Assembly: GCF_000213175.1 (NCBI RefSeq)
Contig: NW_009799179.1
Span: forward strand, 6,929,981 to 6,993,980
Reading direction: 5' to 3'
Origin: Neurospora tetrasperma FGSC 2508
Lineage: Eukaryota; Ascomycota; Sordariomycetes; Sordariales; Sordariaceae
DNA length: 64,000 nucleotides
A model generated the notes under the pieces. It had not been told where the DNA came from. It did no database searches and was given only the letters and a program-made list of their open reading frames with translations. This document shows, in pieces, positions 1-10,573 of this stretch (positions are counted from its first letter, which is position 1; the number at the start of each line of letters is the position of its first letter). The translations under genes were made by a program, and so were the position numbers.

Positions 1-78
1 CGGAGCAAGTACCAGGTTCCGGCTGAAGACGATGCCTCTCCGTGGTACCACAACCTCTCAACTGTAGTTGCAAACTGA
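1..78 (+). CDS. C-terminal tail of an unidentified protein (partial)
   Basis: From base 1 a frame runs 25 codons to a TGA at 76-78, with a protein-like ending (PWYHNLSTVVAN). The start lies outside the window and the family cannot be told from so short a tail. It could be chance: the only support is composition and the sensible spacing to the convergent RPB10 gene, whose stop is at 357. Confidence 0.3.
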   Translation, partial: RSKYQVPAEDDASPWYHNLSTVVAN

Positions 79-356
79 AAAGGTAGCCTGTTATGTCTCG
101 ACAGAACTTACACCAGAAACAGTTGTCCCAAATGCACCTTGACGCCACAGGTTCCAACCCAAAGAAAAGCACAACCAAATCAAGCTCTTGCTTTCGGCCT
201 CCTGGATGCGAGATCAGGGCCGCTTCTATACCCTGCCCGGTACAGTTGTCTTGATACTCCCAAACGCCTAATGATCATGCAGTTTTCTCTTGCCGGACGA
301 TAGAGTAGTCGGCTTGCCCAGTAGTTGATAATGAATTTTTCGACCGCTCGGGCATA

Positions 357-798
357 TTACATCCCCTGCTCCTCGTTGCGTGTCTGCATCTCGATCTTCT
401 TGACGTTGCGGCCATCGGGAGTATACCTAGAGCGTAGTCAGCCACCAAGGCCCAGCGCGGCGAATCCACAAGAACGTACTTGAGAAGCTTCTCGATGAGG
501 TCGACGTGGGTCATGACCATGCGACGGCAGCAGTAGCGCTTGAGGCCGAGCTGATCCAGAGCATCACTAATCATCGTCTGTCAGTTGTTGTTGTTTGTAA
601 ATCGAAAGTCGTTCGTAGATGTCGCATACCCGTCGGTGATCTCCTCGCCATCGATCAGCTGCAGGTATCTCTCCCAGAGATCACCCACCACCTATGTGCC
701 AAAGTCAGTAACCTTGTTAACGGGTAAATGGCGGAGGAAGCGGGGCGCGTCGCGTCGCGTACCTTGCCGCACGAAAAGCATCGGATTGGAATGATCAT
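357..798 (-). CDS. RPB10: RNA polymerases I, II and III shared subunit Rpb10 (RPABC5)
   Basis: Four exons on the minus strand (763-798, 630-691, 480-566, 357-426) give 84 residues, close to the usual 65-85 of this family. The protein opens [12 protein letters not shown], the first half of the Rpb10 zinc site (CxxC), continues [12 protein letters not shown] and carries the hallmark [11 protein letters not shown] and [11 protein letters not shown] segments, so all four zinc-binding cysteines are present. The introns are 71, 63 and 53 nt with donors GTACGC, GTATGC and GTACGT. Rpb10 is an essential small subunit of all three nuclear RNA polymerases and helps anchor the large-subunit assembly. The gene is divergent from UTP17, with 377 bp between start codons. 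Its first exon is only 36 nt, so simple open-frame searches miss it. Confidence 0.95.
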
Positions 799-1175
799 TT
801 TTGTTAGCGAGTCAAAAGCCTACAAAAAGGTGTTTGGCGGGATGGCGATGTTCGCGGCAGATGAGCGACCGGCTTCTGGCGAGATGGTGGTGCAAGTTTG
901 ATCGTAGTGACGGTGCAAGTTTCAGCATGAATGACTTTGAAGGGCGAGGCGGCAACTTTACCTGTGAGGTCGGAAGGCCCCAGCAAATTTGACTTTCTAG
1001 GGTCTGATTGGTCACTTCAGCCTTATCGCCGATAAGAAAGCTGCCCCACATTAACTTTTCGAAGGGTACTCCGCCAAAATTTCTTCTGCTGGGAGGATGA
1101 GGCGGACATGAAGCTCGGTACGACAAATCGTGTGTTCCTTGCCCGACTTGCATCGTCATATACTCAAACGACAAG
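799..1175. promoter_or_regulatory. Divergent promoter between RPB10 and UTP17
   Basis: The 377 bp between the two start codons must hold the promoters of both genes. A perfect 15-bp inverted repeat lies at 1022-1036: CTTATC, spacer GCC, GATAAG. It is two back-to-back GATA-type sites, the kind bound by fungal GATA zinc-finger regulators. There is no clear TATA box. Regulatory use of the palindrome is inferred. Confidence 0.5.
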
Positions 1176-4100
1176 ATGGTGGAGCTACGCACCCCTCGCA
1201 AGACCTCGAAGGCGTCCAAGATGGATGCGAATGGTGAAACCGCCTCGCTGAAGAAGAGAAAGAGAGAGCCCAAGGAAGAGACGACCGCTTCGCAAAAAAG
1301 GCAACGATCGAAACCAAAGACCCAGCCTGCTGCCGCCAATGGCAATGTTGACGATACTACCGACTCCCAAGAAAGCACCCTCTTCGAGAACAAAGACCTG
1401 CAAACGACCAATGGCGATTTGGAACTTACGGATGCTTCGAATACCTTGACGACGCGCAACACATCGGCATGGAAGGTATCGAATCCTATGGGCGGCCGCA
1501 TGCTCGACATCGATCCCATATTCTCCTTGGATGAACGGTTCGTTTGAGACCAGTCCCCCAGGTAGGGGCTCTACTAACGCGATTTAGATACCTCCTTATT
1601 ACCTACAACACATCAATTCAAGTCTATTCTACCGAGGATTCCCTGCTCGTCAGGAGGATCTCCCTTCCCATCACCAAGCTCGACAGCGGCGCCGAACTTT
1701 CTTCTCCCCACATCGTCGCGTCTGCGCTATCCGCCAGCGCACCCGAATTCCTCTGGGTTGCATGCTCAGATGGCCGCATCTGGCACCTCAACTGGGCGAC
1801 AGGTGAAGGCGCCGAAACACCCTTCACGATTGACGTCAAGAAAGTCCTCGACATGACCGTCGAGTCGGTCGACATTCGCGACAAGCAAGAAGATGTCCTT
1901 TTTATTCTCCAGAAGTTGACCAAGTCCTCGGCGCAAATCGTGGCCTACGACCTCAAGGCCCTCCGTACGAAGACCGGCAAGCTTATCCACACATACGACG
2001 AGAACCCGCAATTGCTTCGTTCCGCTGCTGGTGGTAGACTCATTGTTGCTGCCGCGAAGGAGACGCTGCACACCGGTACTTTGAAGTCCAAGGGAAAGAC
2101 CGTCAAGGCGGTTGATGACCTCGAATACGCGTTCCACTCTTTCGGCGTGCCGGATCTGGTCACTTGCCTCGACATTCGCCCGACTCTCCAAACAACAAAG
2201 AAGGGTGGCATAGAAATCCAGTTCGTTGATCTCGTCATCGGTTGCGCTCGCGGTGCCATCTACGTTTATGGTGACCTTCTCTCGAAACTACCCGGCAGCG
2301 CGACCAAGGGGGGTCCTATTCAGCCCCGCAAGCTACATTGGCACCGCAGGGCCGTCCACAGCGTCAAGTGGTCTGAAGATGGTAAGAACTGGTGAACTGT
2401 CTCTGGGAGACGACAAAGTGCTGACAATTTGACAGGTAACTATCTGATATCCGGCGGTGCCGAAACCGTACTCGTTTTGTGGCAGTTGGATACCGGCAAG
2501 AGGGAGTTCTTGCCTCACCTTTCAGCAACTATTGAAAACATCGTCGTTTCCCCCAAGGGATCATCCTACGCTCTCCACCTCGACGACAATTCTGCCATGG
2601 TGCTGTCGACCGCTGAGATGAAGCCCACGACCTACGTTTCCGGCATTCAATCTTTGGTTCTCAGCGACAAGCCATCGAAGGAGTCTCTGGTGCGCCGTGT
2701 CTGGAGATCTGTCGACGAAATCTCAACACCCTTGATCACTACCAGTAACCCTACGAACCCTTCACAAATATTCCTCTGCGTCGGCAATGGGCAGCAGGCC
2801 AGCTCGACAGGAAATGCACCGTCCACACCACTTATCCAAGTTTTCGACGTCTCCTCGTTTCAGGGCGTTAGCAAGCATCCCATTGCACGCACCAACTCTA
2901 CCGATACCAATATGACAAGCCAGGGTGCGCCAATCATTGAGCCTAGAGTCACCAAGATGGCCTTTTCCCACGATGGGAAATGGCTTGCGTCGGTAGATGA
3001 GTGGCAGCCACCTGAGAGGGACCTTGAACCTCTCTTGACTGGCTCAAAGACCACATGCGAAGTTTCGCGGGAAAGACGGGAGATCTACCTCAAATTCTGG
3101 GAGATTGATGCGGAGGATAACTCGTTGCAGCTCGTTTCGCGCATCAACGAGGCACACTTCACAACAGAGTCCGAGACCATCCTGGATGTCGCCAGCGACC
3201 CCATTTCGTCTCGATTTGCTTCTCTTGGCACTGACGGTGTAGTACGTTTCTGGAGCCCCAAGCTGCGCAGGAAAGACGGTTTAGCGTCAACCGGTCCCGA
3301 AGGCCAACAGCTTCGAACATGGTCATGCTCTCGGGCTGTTGAGCTCCCTGCTTATGGGCAACTGGAAGAGGCGGTAGAAGTTTCTCCTAAGACCCCTCGC
3401 AGCGGTGCCCTTGCCTTTTCTGAAGACGGCTCCGTGCTCTTTGCTGCCTACGGCCCTTCATCCGGAGCTGTTGTTGCAGTTATCGATACGGCGACCGGCG
3501 CTATTCGTGACACCATCCCCGATTTGTCTAGGGGTGATATCCGGGGTGTCGAGGCCGTTTCTTCGTCTTTGATCATCCTTTCGGAGGATCTCACGGTCTA
3601 CGACATCGTGTCAGATGAAGTGCAGTACAGCTTCGCCCTGAAGGAGACTTCAGAGGCTGCCAAGCAGATGACCCATTTGGCGGTCAACCGGGAGTCCCGA
3701 TCCTTTGCTGTTGCTGCCCCTATCCCCAACTCTAGCCAGGAGAAGTTGAAGAAGGGCGCAAAGTCAGAGCTTGTTGTCTTCTCGGTCGATGAGGAAGTGC
3801 CTCAACTGATTCAGACGTTCCCTCAGGTCATCACTGCGGTCCTCCCTGCTACCAACTCGGCTGGCTTCGTCGCAGTTGACTCTGCTGCCCAGATCTGGTC
3901 CATTACTGAAAGCGGAGAGCAGGCGCAAATGCTTCAGCCTCTGGCGGATCTCAACATGGAGGAAAGTGCCAGTGCCGTAGCCCCAGTGGATCATGCGGTT
4001 GAGGACGGCGAGGCAAGCGACGAGGAGATGCAGGACGCGGACGCGGATGTTGAGATGGAGGATGATGACTACGATGTCCACCAGGCTGTCGTCGCTCCCC

Positions 4101-4210
4101 AGAAGCTGGCCGAGATTTTTAACGCTGCGCCCGCATTCGCTATGGCCCCCATTGAGGATATCTTCAACCAGGTCGCCTCATTATTTTCCACGAGGCCTTC
4201 TACAATCTAA
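1176..4210 (+). CDS. UTP17: U3 snoRNP / t-UTP WD40 protein Utp17 (Nan1, WDR75)
   Basis: Three exons (1176-1537, 1588-2381, 2436-4210) give 976 residues. The first 120 residues are lysine-rich and disordered. The body is a WD40 protein of the WDR75/Nan1 type: blocks such as RYLLITYNTSIQVYS, HRRAVHSVKWSEDG followed by NYLISGGAETVLVLWQLDTG, and later FSHDGKWLASVDEW and FASLGTDGVVRFWSP are recognisable blades. A late acidic stretch (EDGEASDEEMQDADADVE) precedes a short C-terminal helix, as in this family. In yeast Utp17 belongs to the UtpA (t-UTP) complex, which joins nascent 35S pre-rRNA first and links rDNA transcription to 18S processing in the nucleolus. Intron 1 is 50 nt with a TACTAAC branch point; intron 2 is 54 nt. 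Both junctions keep the frame. The gene shares its promoter with RPB10. Confidence 0.93.
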
Positions 4211-5133
4211 ACTCAGGACGCATCTATTGCTAGATCTCGCAAATCGAGTTGGCCCGTCTCACGTGTGAAGATCATAAGAGAACCGCACAAGTCGGTCCAG
4301 TCGCGTAAAGGAGACAAAACCGATAGTTCGCAGGGTCTACAGAGTTTGATGGATAATTTCGATTCATCGCTTCGCCTGCGCACCTGCTCATCGTGCCTTC
4401 GAAAGCTCAAGGCCGGGGGCACCAGGAGTCATAACGTCCTGGAGTTCGACCTTTGCGGCGCTGGACATGACCGAACCAGGGAGGGGGGCCAGAACACTGG
4501 CAGCCACACAAGAAACAGTGCCGAGCCGCCCCGTCACTCAAGTGGCAGCAAGGAAAAGGGTTTTTTTTTGTCCTCAACAATGACGATGACGACGGCGACG
4601 ATATGGAATGCCGCAATTCTCGGCAGGTTTACGCGTGTAAGCCCGGGGACCCTTATCCTGGGGCAACCGCCCCGCATTAGTCTGGGTGGCTGCTGCGGGG
4701 CTTACGGCACGCTCCGATGGCGACCGATTACGCCATTCTTAGACGACTTCGATAATAACATTGGGAACGGGAACCTTAGGATATCAGGTCATATAGCTTA
4801 GAACTGGAGCTGTAACTGCAATTGCTTTGTGTAATATGAAGAGCTAGATATTTTATGTTGTTGGAAACTGTAACTTGATCAATTATATCCCTCTATCCTG
4901 CTATTTCATATCAATTCACCCAAACAACGCTCACTAGTCTTCTGAAACTTTGAAACTCCAACTGCATTTTATCCCGACTTTGTGAGGGGAAGGACATCCG
5001 ATGATCTTCCAGCCGCTTTGACTACCCCCCTCGCATTTCGTATCGAGGCACGTAGACTTGAGACGAGTTGGTCATCTGGCCTGCCTTCGCCTTTCACATT
5101 CTCGACTTTAAGCAACTTATAACGCTCCTCATT
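4211..5133. other. Intergenic: UTP17 3' flank and promoter of the 2OG oxygenase
   Basis: There is no convincing gene. An open frame at 4265-4801 has poor codon composition and runs through a T8 homopolymer. The stretch 4800-4990 is AT-richer and probably holds the UTP17 terminator. Confidence 0.5.
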
Positions 5134-6480
5134 ATGTCTTTCACATCTATTCCAGTTCTTGACTTGTCTTTGGCCAAGGACCCAGCTACCAAGCTGGCTT
5201 TCCTAGCAGACCTTAGGCACGCTCTTATGGAAGTGGGCTTCTTATATCTCCAAAATGTCGGCATTTCACAGGAGGTGTTTGACCAAGTCATTCGGGAAGG
5301 AAAGAGCTTCTTTGACATCCCGAAAGAGGAAAAGTAAGTTTTGTTCGCCATTGCTCGACGCAAAATCCAAAATCACATACAAAGCAGCCACGAAGCCAAA
5401 CTAAACGCTTTGGTCAAAAACCAAAAATCAGACTCAAAATCGAAATGAAAAACGCCCCCTCCTTCCTCGGCTACTCCCGTCTCTCCGCCGAGATCACCGC
5501 CGGCGCCATCGACCACCGCGAACAGATCGACCTCTCTACCGAGCATCCCTTACCCGAGCCCGGCGCGCCATTACACTACAATCTGCTAGCACCCAACCAG
5601 TGGCCATCACCCAAGGTGCTGCCTAGCTTCCGCCAGGTGTTCACCGATTACATGAAGAAGATGGGCGAGATCTCCATCTACTTCACCAGCCTGATCGCCG
5701 AGGCGATCGAGCTACCCGCCAACGCATTCGACAAGTACTTTGATAAAGACCAGCAGCACAAGCTGAAGATTGTCAAGTACCCGGATGTTGGTACGTTGGG
5801 CAAAGAAGGCAAGGAGGGGAATCAGGGCGTGGGGCCGCATAAGGACAGTAGTATGTCTTCCCCCTTTCCCAATTCTTCTTACCAAACATATAAACTCACC
5901 CCTTTCTCCTCAAGTGCTATCGAGCTATCTCCTCCAGGCCTCCCATCACCGCGGCCTGCAAGTCCAAAACATGTTTGGCGAATGGATCGACTGCCCGCCC
6001 ATCCCCGGTACCTTGGTCGTCGCCATCGGGCAAGGTCTCGAAGCCCTAACGCAGGGCGTCTGCGTGAGCACCACGCACCGGGTACTCTCGCCGGCCGCCG
6101 GCGAAGGCGCCCGCTTTTCCATTCCCTTTTTCCAGGGTGTGAGGGGCGATACCACCTTTGACGATTTGGAAAAGGTTGGCGTCGGACAGGTGCCCGAGCA
6201 CGTCAAGGAGCAGCGCAGAAGGGTGCTCAAGGTTAGTGGTGGCCAAAGGTTGGATGATGTCGAGTTTACGTTTAGGAGTGGAGGGGTGGCGACCACGTTG
6301 GGCGAGGCCACGCTGAGGAATCGGGTGAAAAGTCATCCGGATGTGGGAGAGAGGTGGTACCCAGATATCTTGAGGAGTCTTAGGGAGGAGCAGAGTAGGG
6401 CGGCGGCTGGGAGTAGGAATTCGACTGTAGGAGGAGGCGCGGCAATGGTACCGGAGGGGAAGACTGTTGAGGCGCATTAG
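5134..6480 (+). CDS. 2-oxoglutarate/Fe(II)-dependent dioxygenase, isopenicillin-N-synthase-like
   Basis: Three exons (5134-5333, 5432-5850, 5915-6480) give 394 residues. The N-terminus, MSFTSIPVLDLSLAKD, is the start of the non-haem dioxygenase N-domain (DIOX_N), and GFLYLQNVGI is its usual second block. The 2OG-FeII core has the iron ligands His203 and Asp205 (PHKD) and His261 (STTHRVLSP), with Arg273 and Ser275 (RFSIPFF) as the 2-oxoglutarate pair, so all catalytic residues are intact. I chose the ATG at 5134 because the in-frame codons before it do not resemble the family. Introns are 98 and 64 nt. The substrate is not predictable: the family includes oxidases of secondary metabolism and general oxygenases, and no biosynthetic neighbours are seen. 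A glycine- and serine-rich C-terminal tail of about 30 residues is disordered. Confidence 0.9.
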
Positions 6481-6901
6481 TTTCTTTCAGGTTGCGAGTA
6501 TCTAGGATGGGTTCGGGGGTAGGGCGGCGGGCGATTATAGCCAGCGTCTTTTACCATTTGCCAGGCGTCAAGAGAGCGTAGGGAAGATTATGTCTGTGTA
6601 GTCCAGCTGTGTGTATCATGATTGATCTCTCGAAGTCTACCAGATCAAATCGGGGGTATGTTTCCTCTTGTATTTATTAACGTCAAATCCATTGTGATAC
6701 GCCTTATCCCACCCGCTTTGATGCATCGCCATTTATGTAAATCACTCCCGTCTGGTGCTGCTTAGCACGTTTTTCTTGGTTCCCGTCCAGCTATTTTTTG
6801 GTGTCTTTGTTGATGCTCCGTTACTCTGAATCCAAACTCCCAGACATCAGATATCGGATCGTCACAGATCGTTCGTTCGACGGAACATGGATAATGCGCG
6901 T
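6481..6901. other. Intergenic between convergent genes
   Basis: This is the shared 3' region of the 2OG oxygenase (plus) and the small zinc-finger gene (minus). Nothing gene-like is seen in it. Confidence 0.5.
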
Positions 6902-7465
6902 TTATTTCTTGGGCTGCTCGACGAAGCCGGGGAAGCAGTCCGCCAGCGTCTTGTTGTGCTTGTTCTGAGCGTGCTCATCAAGACTGCGAAGAAAGGATCG
7001 AGGTCAGTTTGGATATACGGCAGACATGATCGGTAGGTTATCTCAAATCGTGACTAAATGCCCGGGAAAACGGAGCGGGTCGAGGAGGAGTTCGGGGATT
7101 TTGCTTACGCCTTCGCGCGCGAAGTTGACAAGAAGGTGGCCCTGCAGGTCTGGCAGATGATGTTCATGGCAGCAGCGTTCTGCAGAAGTTTGTGTTAGTC
7201 TACTGAGCATCCGCTTTCCGGGTTCGACGTAGGACGACGACGTCTCGTCCGTAGAGAGAAGAATATGACGTACAGTCTTAAGCTGCGACTTAGGACCAGC
7301 AGCAGCGTTCTTAGCGTTACGCTCGCGCTTTTGCGCAGCCTTGGCTCCCTATTTGGTGAGAAAATACTGTATTAGTAGATGTTGTTCAGAAAGGTGGTGA
7401 TCGTCGCGGATCGTAAAGTTCGAAGTAAACACGGTATGTATGTAACGTACGTTACCGCCACCCAT
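6902..7465 (-). CDS. ZNF706-like small zinc-finger protein (4F5/SERF-type N-terminus)
   Basis: Four short exons on the minus strand (7451-7465, 7274-7348, 7109-7179, 6902-6983) encode 80 residues. The N-terminus, MGGGNGAKAAQKRERNAK, is the basic 4F5-like segment of this family. A single C2H2-type zinc finger follows: CQTC at residues 41-44, then DEHAQNKH supplying the two histidines. The end, TLADCFPGF, is also typical. The family is found from fungi to plants and human ZNF706 is a member; its function in fungi is unclear. Donors are GTACGT, GTACGT and GTAAGC, and every junction keeps the frame. The first exon holds only five codons. The gene is convergent with the 2OG oxygenase. Confidence 0.88.
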
Positions 7466-8211
7466 TTTGTCTATGGTTTTCTGGTTGGTAGGGAATGATG
7501 AGGTTGGTCTAGGTGGTAAAGCGAGGTTGAAGAGCGAAAGAAAAAGAAAGAAAAAAAGGGAAAAAGGCGGAGCAGGAAAGTGCAACGAAGGTTAGCAAAT
7601 ATTCCCAGCCTGGAACATCGTCGGAATTTATCATGTGCCTCATCCCATCAAAGTGGCGCGGGAAAAATACACATTTCGCGGCCTCGTAAAAGATCTTTCA
7701 CCTCATTACGAAACAATCAATAAGTTCAATGTAACAGTTGGTCCACCGCCTGCATCTCTCAAATACGTCGGGTATGTTACAGAGTATTTCAGCTGTCACA
7801 AGCGGTACTAGCCCCAGCCTCCCGTGGGCGACAACGACAGAGGCAGGTAGAAGCAACGCACTGACCAAGGGCCAGACAGTTCGATTTTCTGAAGAGATCA
7901 CCGCTTAGGTTCGTTCCGGTCTCGAGCTCGCTAGGTACTTATCACATCCTACCTACCCTATCCCCGTTGTTCCGTTGTCTTCCTTGTTAGTGTACAGGGG
8001 CAGTTTCGAATGGCTATCGATATCTCTATATTCAAGTCGGGTGGGAACAGGTCACTCACTGCACTCACTCAGTCCTCTCCACTCTCTTCGCTTGTGGCCT
8101 GAAACTGAAGGAAGGAAGCACGGGAGTGATGTACAGCAGGTGGCCGTCAAGTGAAGGTCTTGGCAGCACCATTGACGGATGATGATCCCTTAAATTGACT
8201 GCGTGGTACTT
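7466..8211. other. Intergenic: promoter of the small zinc-finger gene
   Basis: A purine-rich run on the plus strand (7535-7570) lies just upstream of the ZNF706-like start, in its probable 5' UTR. Nothing else is recognisable. Confidence 0.4.
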
Positions 8212-8568
8212 CTAGGTTAATTCACCTCTGCTTTCTTGGATGGGATCCAACTGAACGTTCTTTAGGTATTCAGCCTCAACAGCCCATCTGCGTGTCCAAT
8301 CCTTCGGAGGCATAGCTTTTGGCCACCCGGGATTGGACCTTACTTTCAGGGCCGCCTCCCGCTGCATGAATTGATCGATCTCTGCCCGACGCCTCCGACG
8401 GAACCAACCGTCAATTTCTGTAAGTGACTTTATAAACTCACTTGACTCGGTGGAGGGTTTTGAGCATAAGGCTGCACCCAACTTCTCAGTGGGACTCGCC
8501 GCGACGGCCTTTCCAGGAATTAGACCCTTGATCCACTCCTGATCGACCCCCAAAGTCCCAAACATCAC
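8212..8568 (-). CDS. Hypothetical small protein, unrecognised
   Basis: A 118-codon single-exon frame on the minus strand starts MMFGTLGVDQEW and contains a basic run (WFRRRRRAEIDQF) and a tryptophan-rich part (PGWPKAMPPKDWTRRW). Amino-acid composition is protein-like and there are no low-complexity runs, but I recognise no family. It could be a real short gene, an exon of a longer gene, or a remnant of one. It is divergent from the helix-hairpin-helix gene at 8727, about 160 bp away. Confidence 0.35.
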   Translation of the reverse strand: MMFGTLGVDQEWIKGLIPGKAVAASPTEKLGAALCSKPSTESSEFIKSLTEIDGWFRRRRRAEIDQFMQREAALKVRSNPGWPKAMPPKDWTRRWAVEAEYLKNVQLDPIQESRGELT

Positions 8569-8726
8569 ATGTACATAATGTACACTAGTCCGGACCGTCT
8601 ATCCACCTTTTACAAAGACGGTTGAGTGCTGCAGTGTCACTTAGAACTACATCTCATAACTCACTGTGACCCCCACCCCCTTCCGCGGCATCACAGCTTG
8701 GCCCGCAACAACGACGAAGAGCCGCA

Positions 8727-9868
8727 ATGGCCAAACCAACTCCCCTATCTGCAGCCAAAATTTCCCTTGCTGCCTTTAATGAAGTGCTCGGAAGATATCC
8801 CGCCTGCATCCAAGCCATCTCGCGGGACAAGGGAGGTATGGTGGCTTCCCTCCAAATCTTCAACCCCCCTGGCTATACTATGTAATCCCCTATCTGACAC
8901 CCTGCAAATAGCAAAACCAGGCCAGAAGACACTGGCAGAGTTGGATGAGTACCGCTATGGTGAATCAGTCACGGCATTTGGTCCCGAAAAGGCAGACACC
9001 AAATCCATTGGGGTCGATGAGGTCAAGACTTTGGTCGAATGGAAGCTGTACGTCCTCTTTCACATTCTGATCCCTACCACCTATCCAGACATTCCTGGAA
9101 GTCTCAAGGGCGTCACCTATCGTCTTGCTTACCTAGTTTTCGGTGGAAGGAGAGCCACAGCCATTTTTAGCGGCCTGCAAACACCATCTCTAGAGCTCGC
9201 TTCAGATGCCCCCACTGGGCCGCTTGTGAGCAAGATTACCGAGAGAAGCACTTACCTTCCTTCTGTCCCCCAATGTCACTTTGCTGCAAGCCGCTGACTT
9301 TTGGTCTAGGCGTCATGGCAAGTTCCGCCCAACTCTGATGAAACTGGTGTCGTCCAATGATCCCAATTTGGTCCAGACAACCGTACAAGATGCCGTCAAG
9401 CAGTATCGGGACAGGTCAGACATATCCGGCGCCCTAGGCATCCTGACCAAGCTAAAAGGTATCGGCCCGGCTACTGCGTCATTGCTCCTGGCAGTGCATG
9501 ACCCAGACCATGTCATCTTTTTCGCCGATGAAGCCTACTACTGGCTCTGCGGAGACGGGAAAAAGGTGCCCCTCAAGTATAACGTTAAGGAATACAACTC
9601 CTTGTGCCAGAAATCTCAAGCGTTATCTCAACGGCTTGGAGTCAAAGCCATTGACATTGAACGTGTAGCTTTCGTTCTCATGCGGCAAGAAAGTGGGGAT
9701 ATAGCAGCCGCAAGTGCTACCCTTGATCTCGAGCCATCGGTGAGCAGCGTCGCCAAGGTGACGCCCCCAAAGACCAAGAGGAAGACCGTTGATGACGATA
9801 CCAACGATCCAGAGCCGCCCGTGAGACGTTCGAAACGCACAAAACACAGTTTCGAGAGTGAAGCATAG
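8727..9868 (+). CDS. Helix-hairpin-helix (DNA-glycosylase-like) protein
   Basis: Three exons (8727-8835, 8912-9047, 9310-9868) give 267 residues. The clearest motif is LKGIGPATASLLLA, a helix-hairpin-helix of the HhH-GPD type that contacts DNA backbone in glycosylases and repair proteins. It is followed by a helix with acidic residues (DPDHVIFFADEAYYWL). The C-terminal 45 residues are basic and disordered (PPKTKRKTVDDD, RRSKRTKHSF) and look like a nuclear localisation signal. The N-terminal part (VEWKLRHGKFRPTLMKLV) resembles uncharacterised fungal proteins of this type. I cannot identify the catalytic lysine and aspartate of a true glycosylase with certainty, so enzyme activity is not claimed. 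Intron 2 is unusually long here (262 nt), but its junctions keep the frame. Confidence 0.72.
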
Positions 9869-10573
9869 GAAATAGGCGTCTCTGGGGTGTAGACAATGCG
9901 GGGACTTGAAAGCTAGGCCAGCTCTAGCACCAGTCTTGAACCGCATTACCACGGATCTCGGAACAGTCAGCAGTGCTTTTACAAGAGGGCTCGAAGTCGC
10001 ATGGGTACAGGAAAGTTGTTCCTCCTTCAGCCCTGCCTTTATGCGTTACTGCGACTAGATACCCGTGTAAGTGCGAGGTGTTGACACCAAGATACCCGAA
10101 CCTAGCCGAACCAAACTTTAGCTGCCAAATTGAAACACCATTGGGTGGGTTCGACGTTCGGAATTCTTCTATTGGTAAACGCTAGTAACGTCTCACTAGA
10201 TGAAAATGTTCGGCGTTCACGGCCCGTAGCTGCGGATGGCTCCCTGCTGGGCCCCATGCTCTCAAGTCGGTTCGCGAAGCGACCGGATGTGGATAAGGTT
10301 TTTGATAACAATACACTCTTGCTCCGGCCAGAGATACGGCTGATGGTGATATGTATCTTCTTGAACACACAATGGGAATGAGACGAGCGGCACTTGCGGG
10401 GGCAGATAAGTACGAGAAGTATAAAGTGCGGTCAAAGTGCGGTGTTTCATTCAGACCTCTTCGAGCATGTCTTCCCCGGTTTGTCTCATTTCTCTACATA
10501 CCTACGAGTGTGGCACTTCTTTTTGTCTTTTATATGTCTTCCATTCATATTTTCCTTCTTTTCGTCGCTCATC
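9869..10573. other. Intergenic: promoter region of the DUF1479 gene
   Basis: An in-frame ATG at 10394 would lengthen the DUF1479 protein by 60 residues, but that stretch is hydrophobic and pyrimidine-rich like a fungal core promoter and 5' UTR (CT-rich from 10440 to 10570). Nothing else is seen. Confidence 0.45.

Noticed and set aside
4265-4801. 178-codon open frame after UTP17
   Set aside because: No motif, passes through a T8 homopolymer, and its composition is unlike the neighbouring genes.
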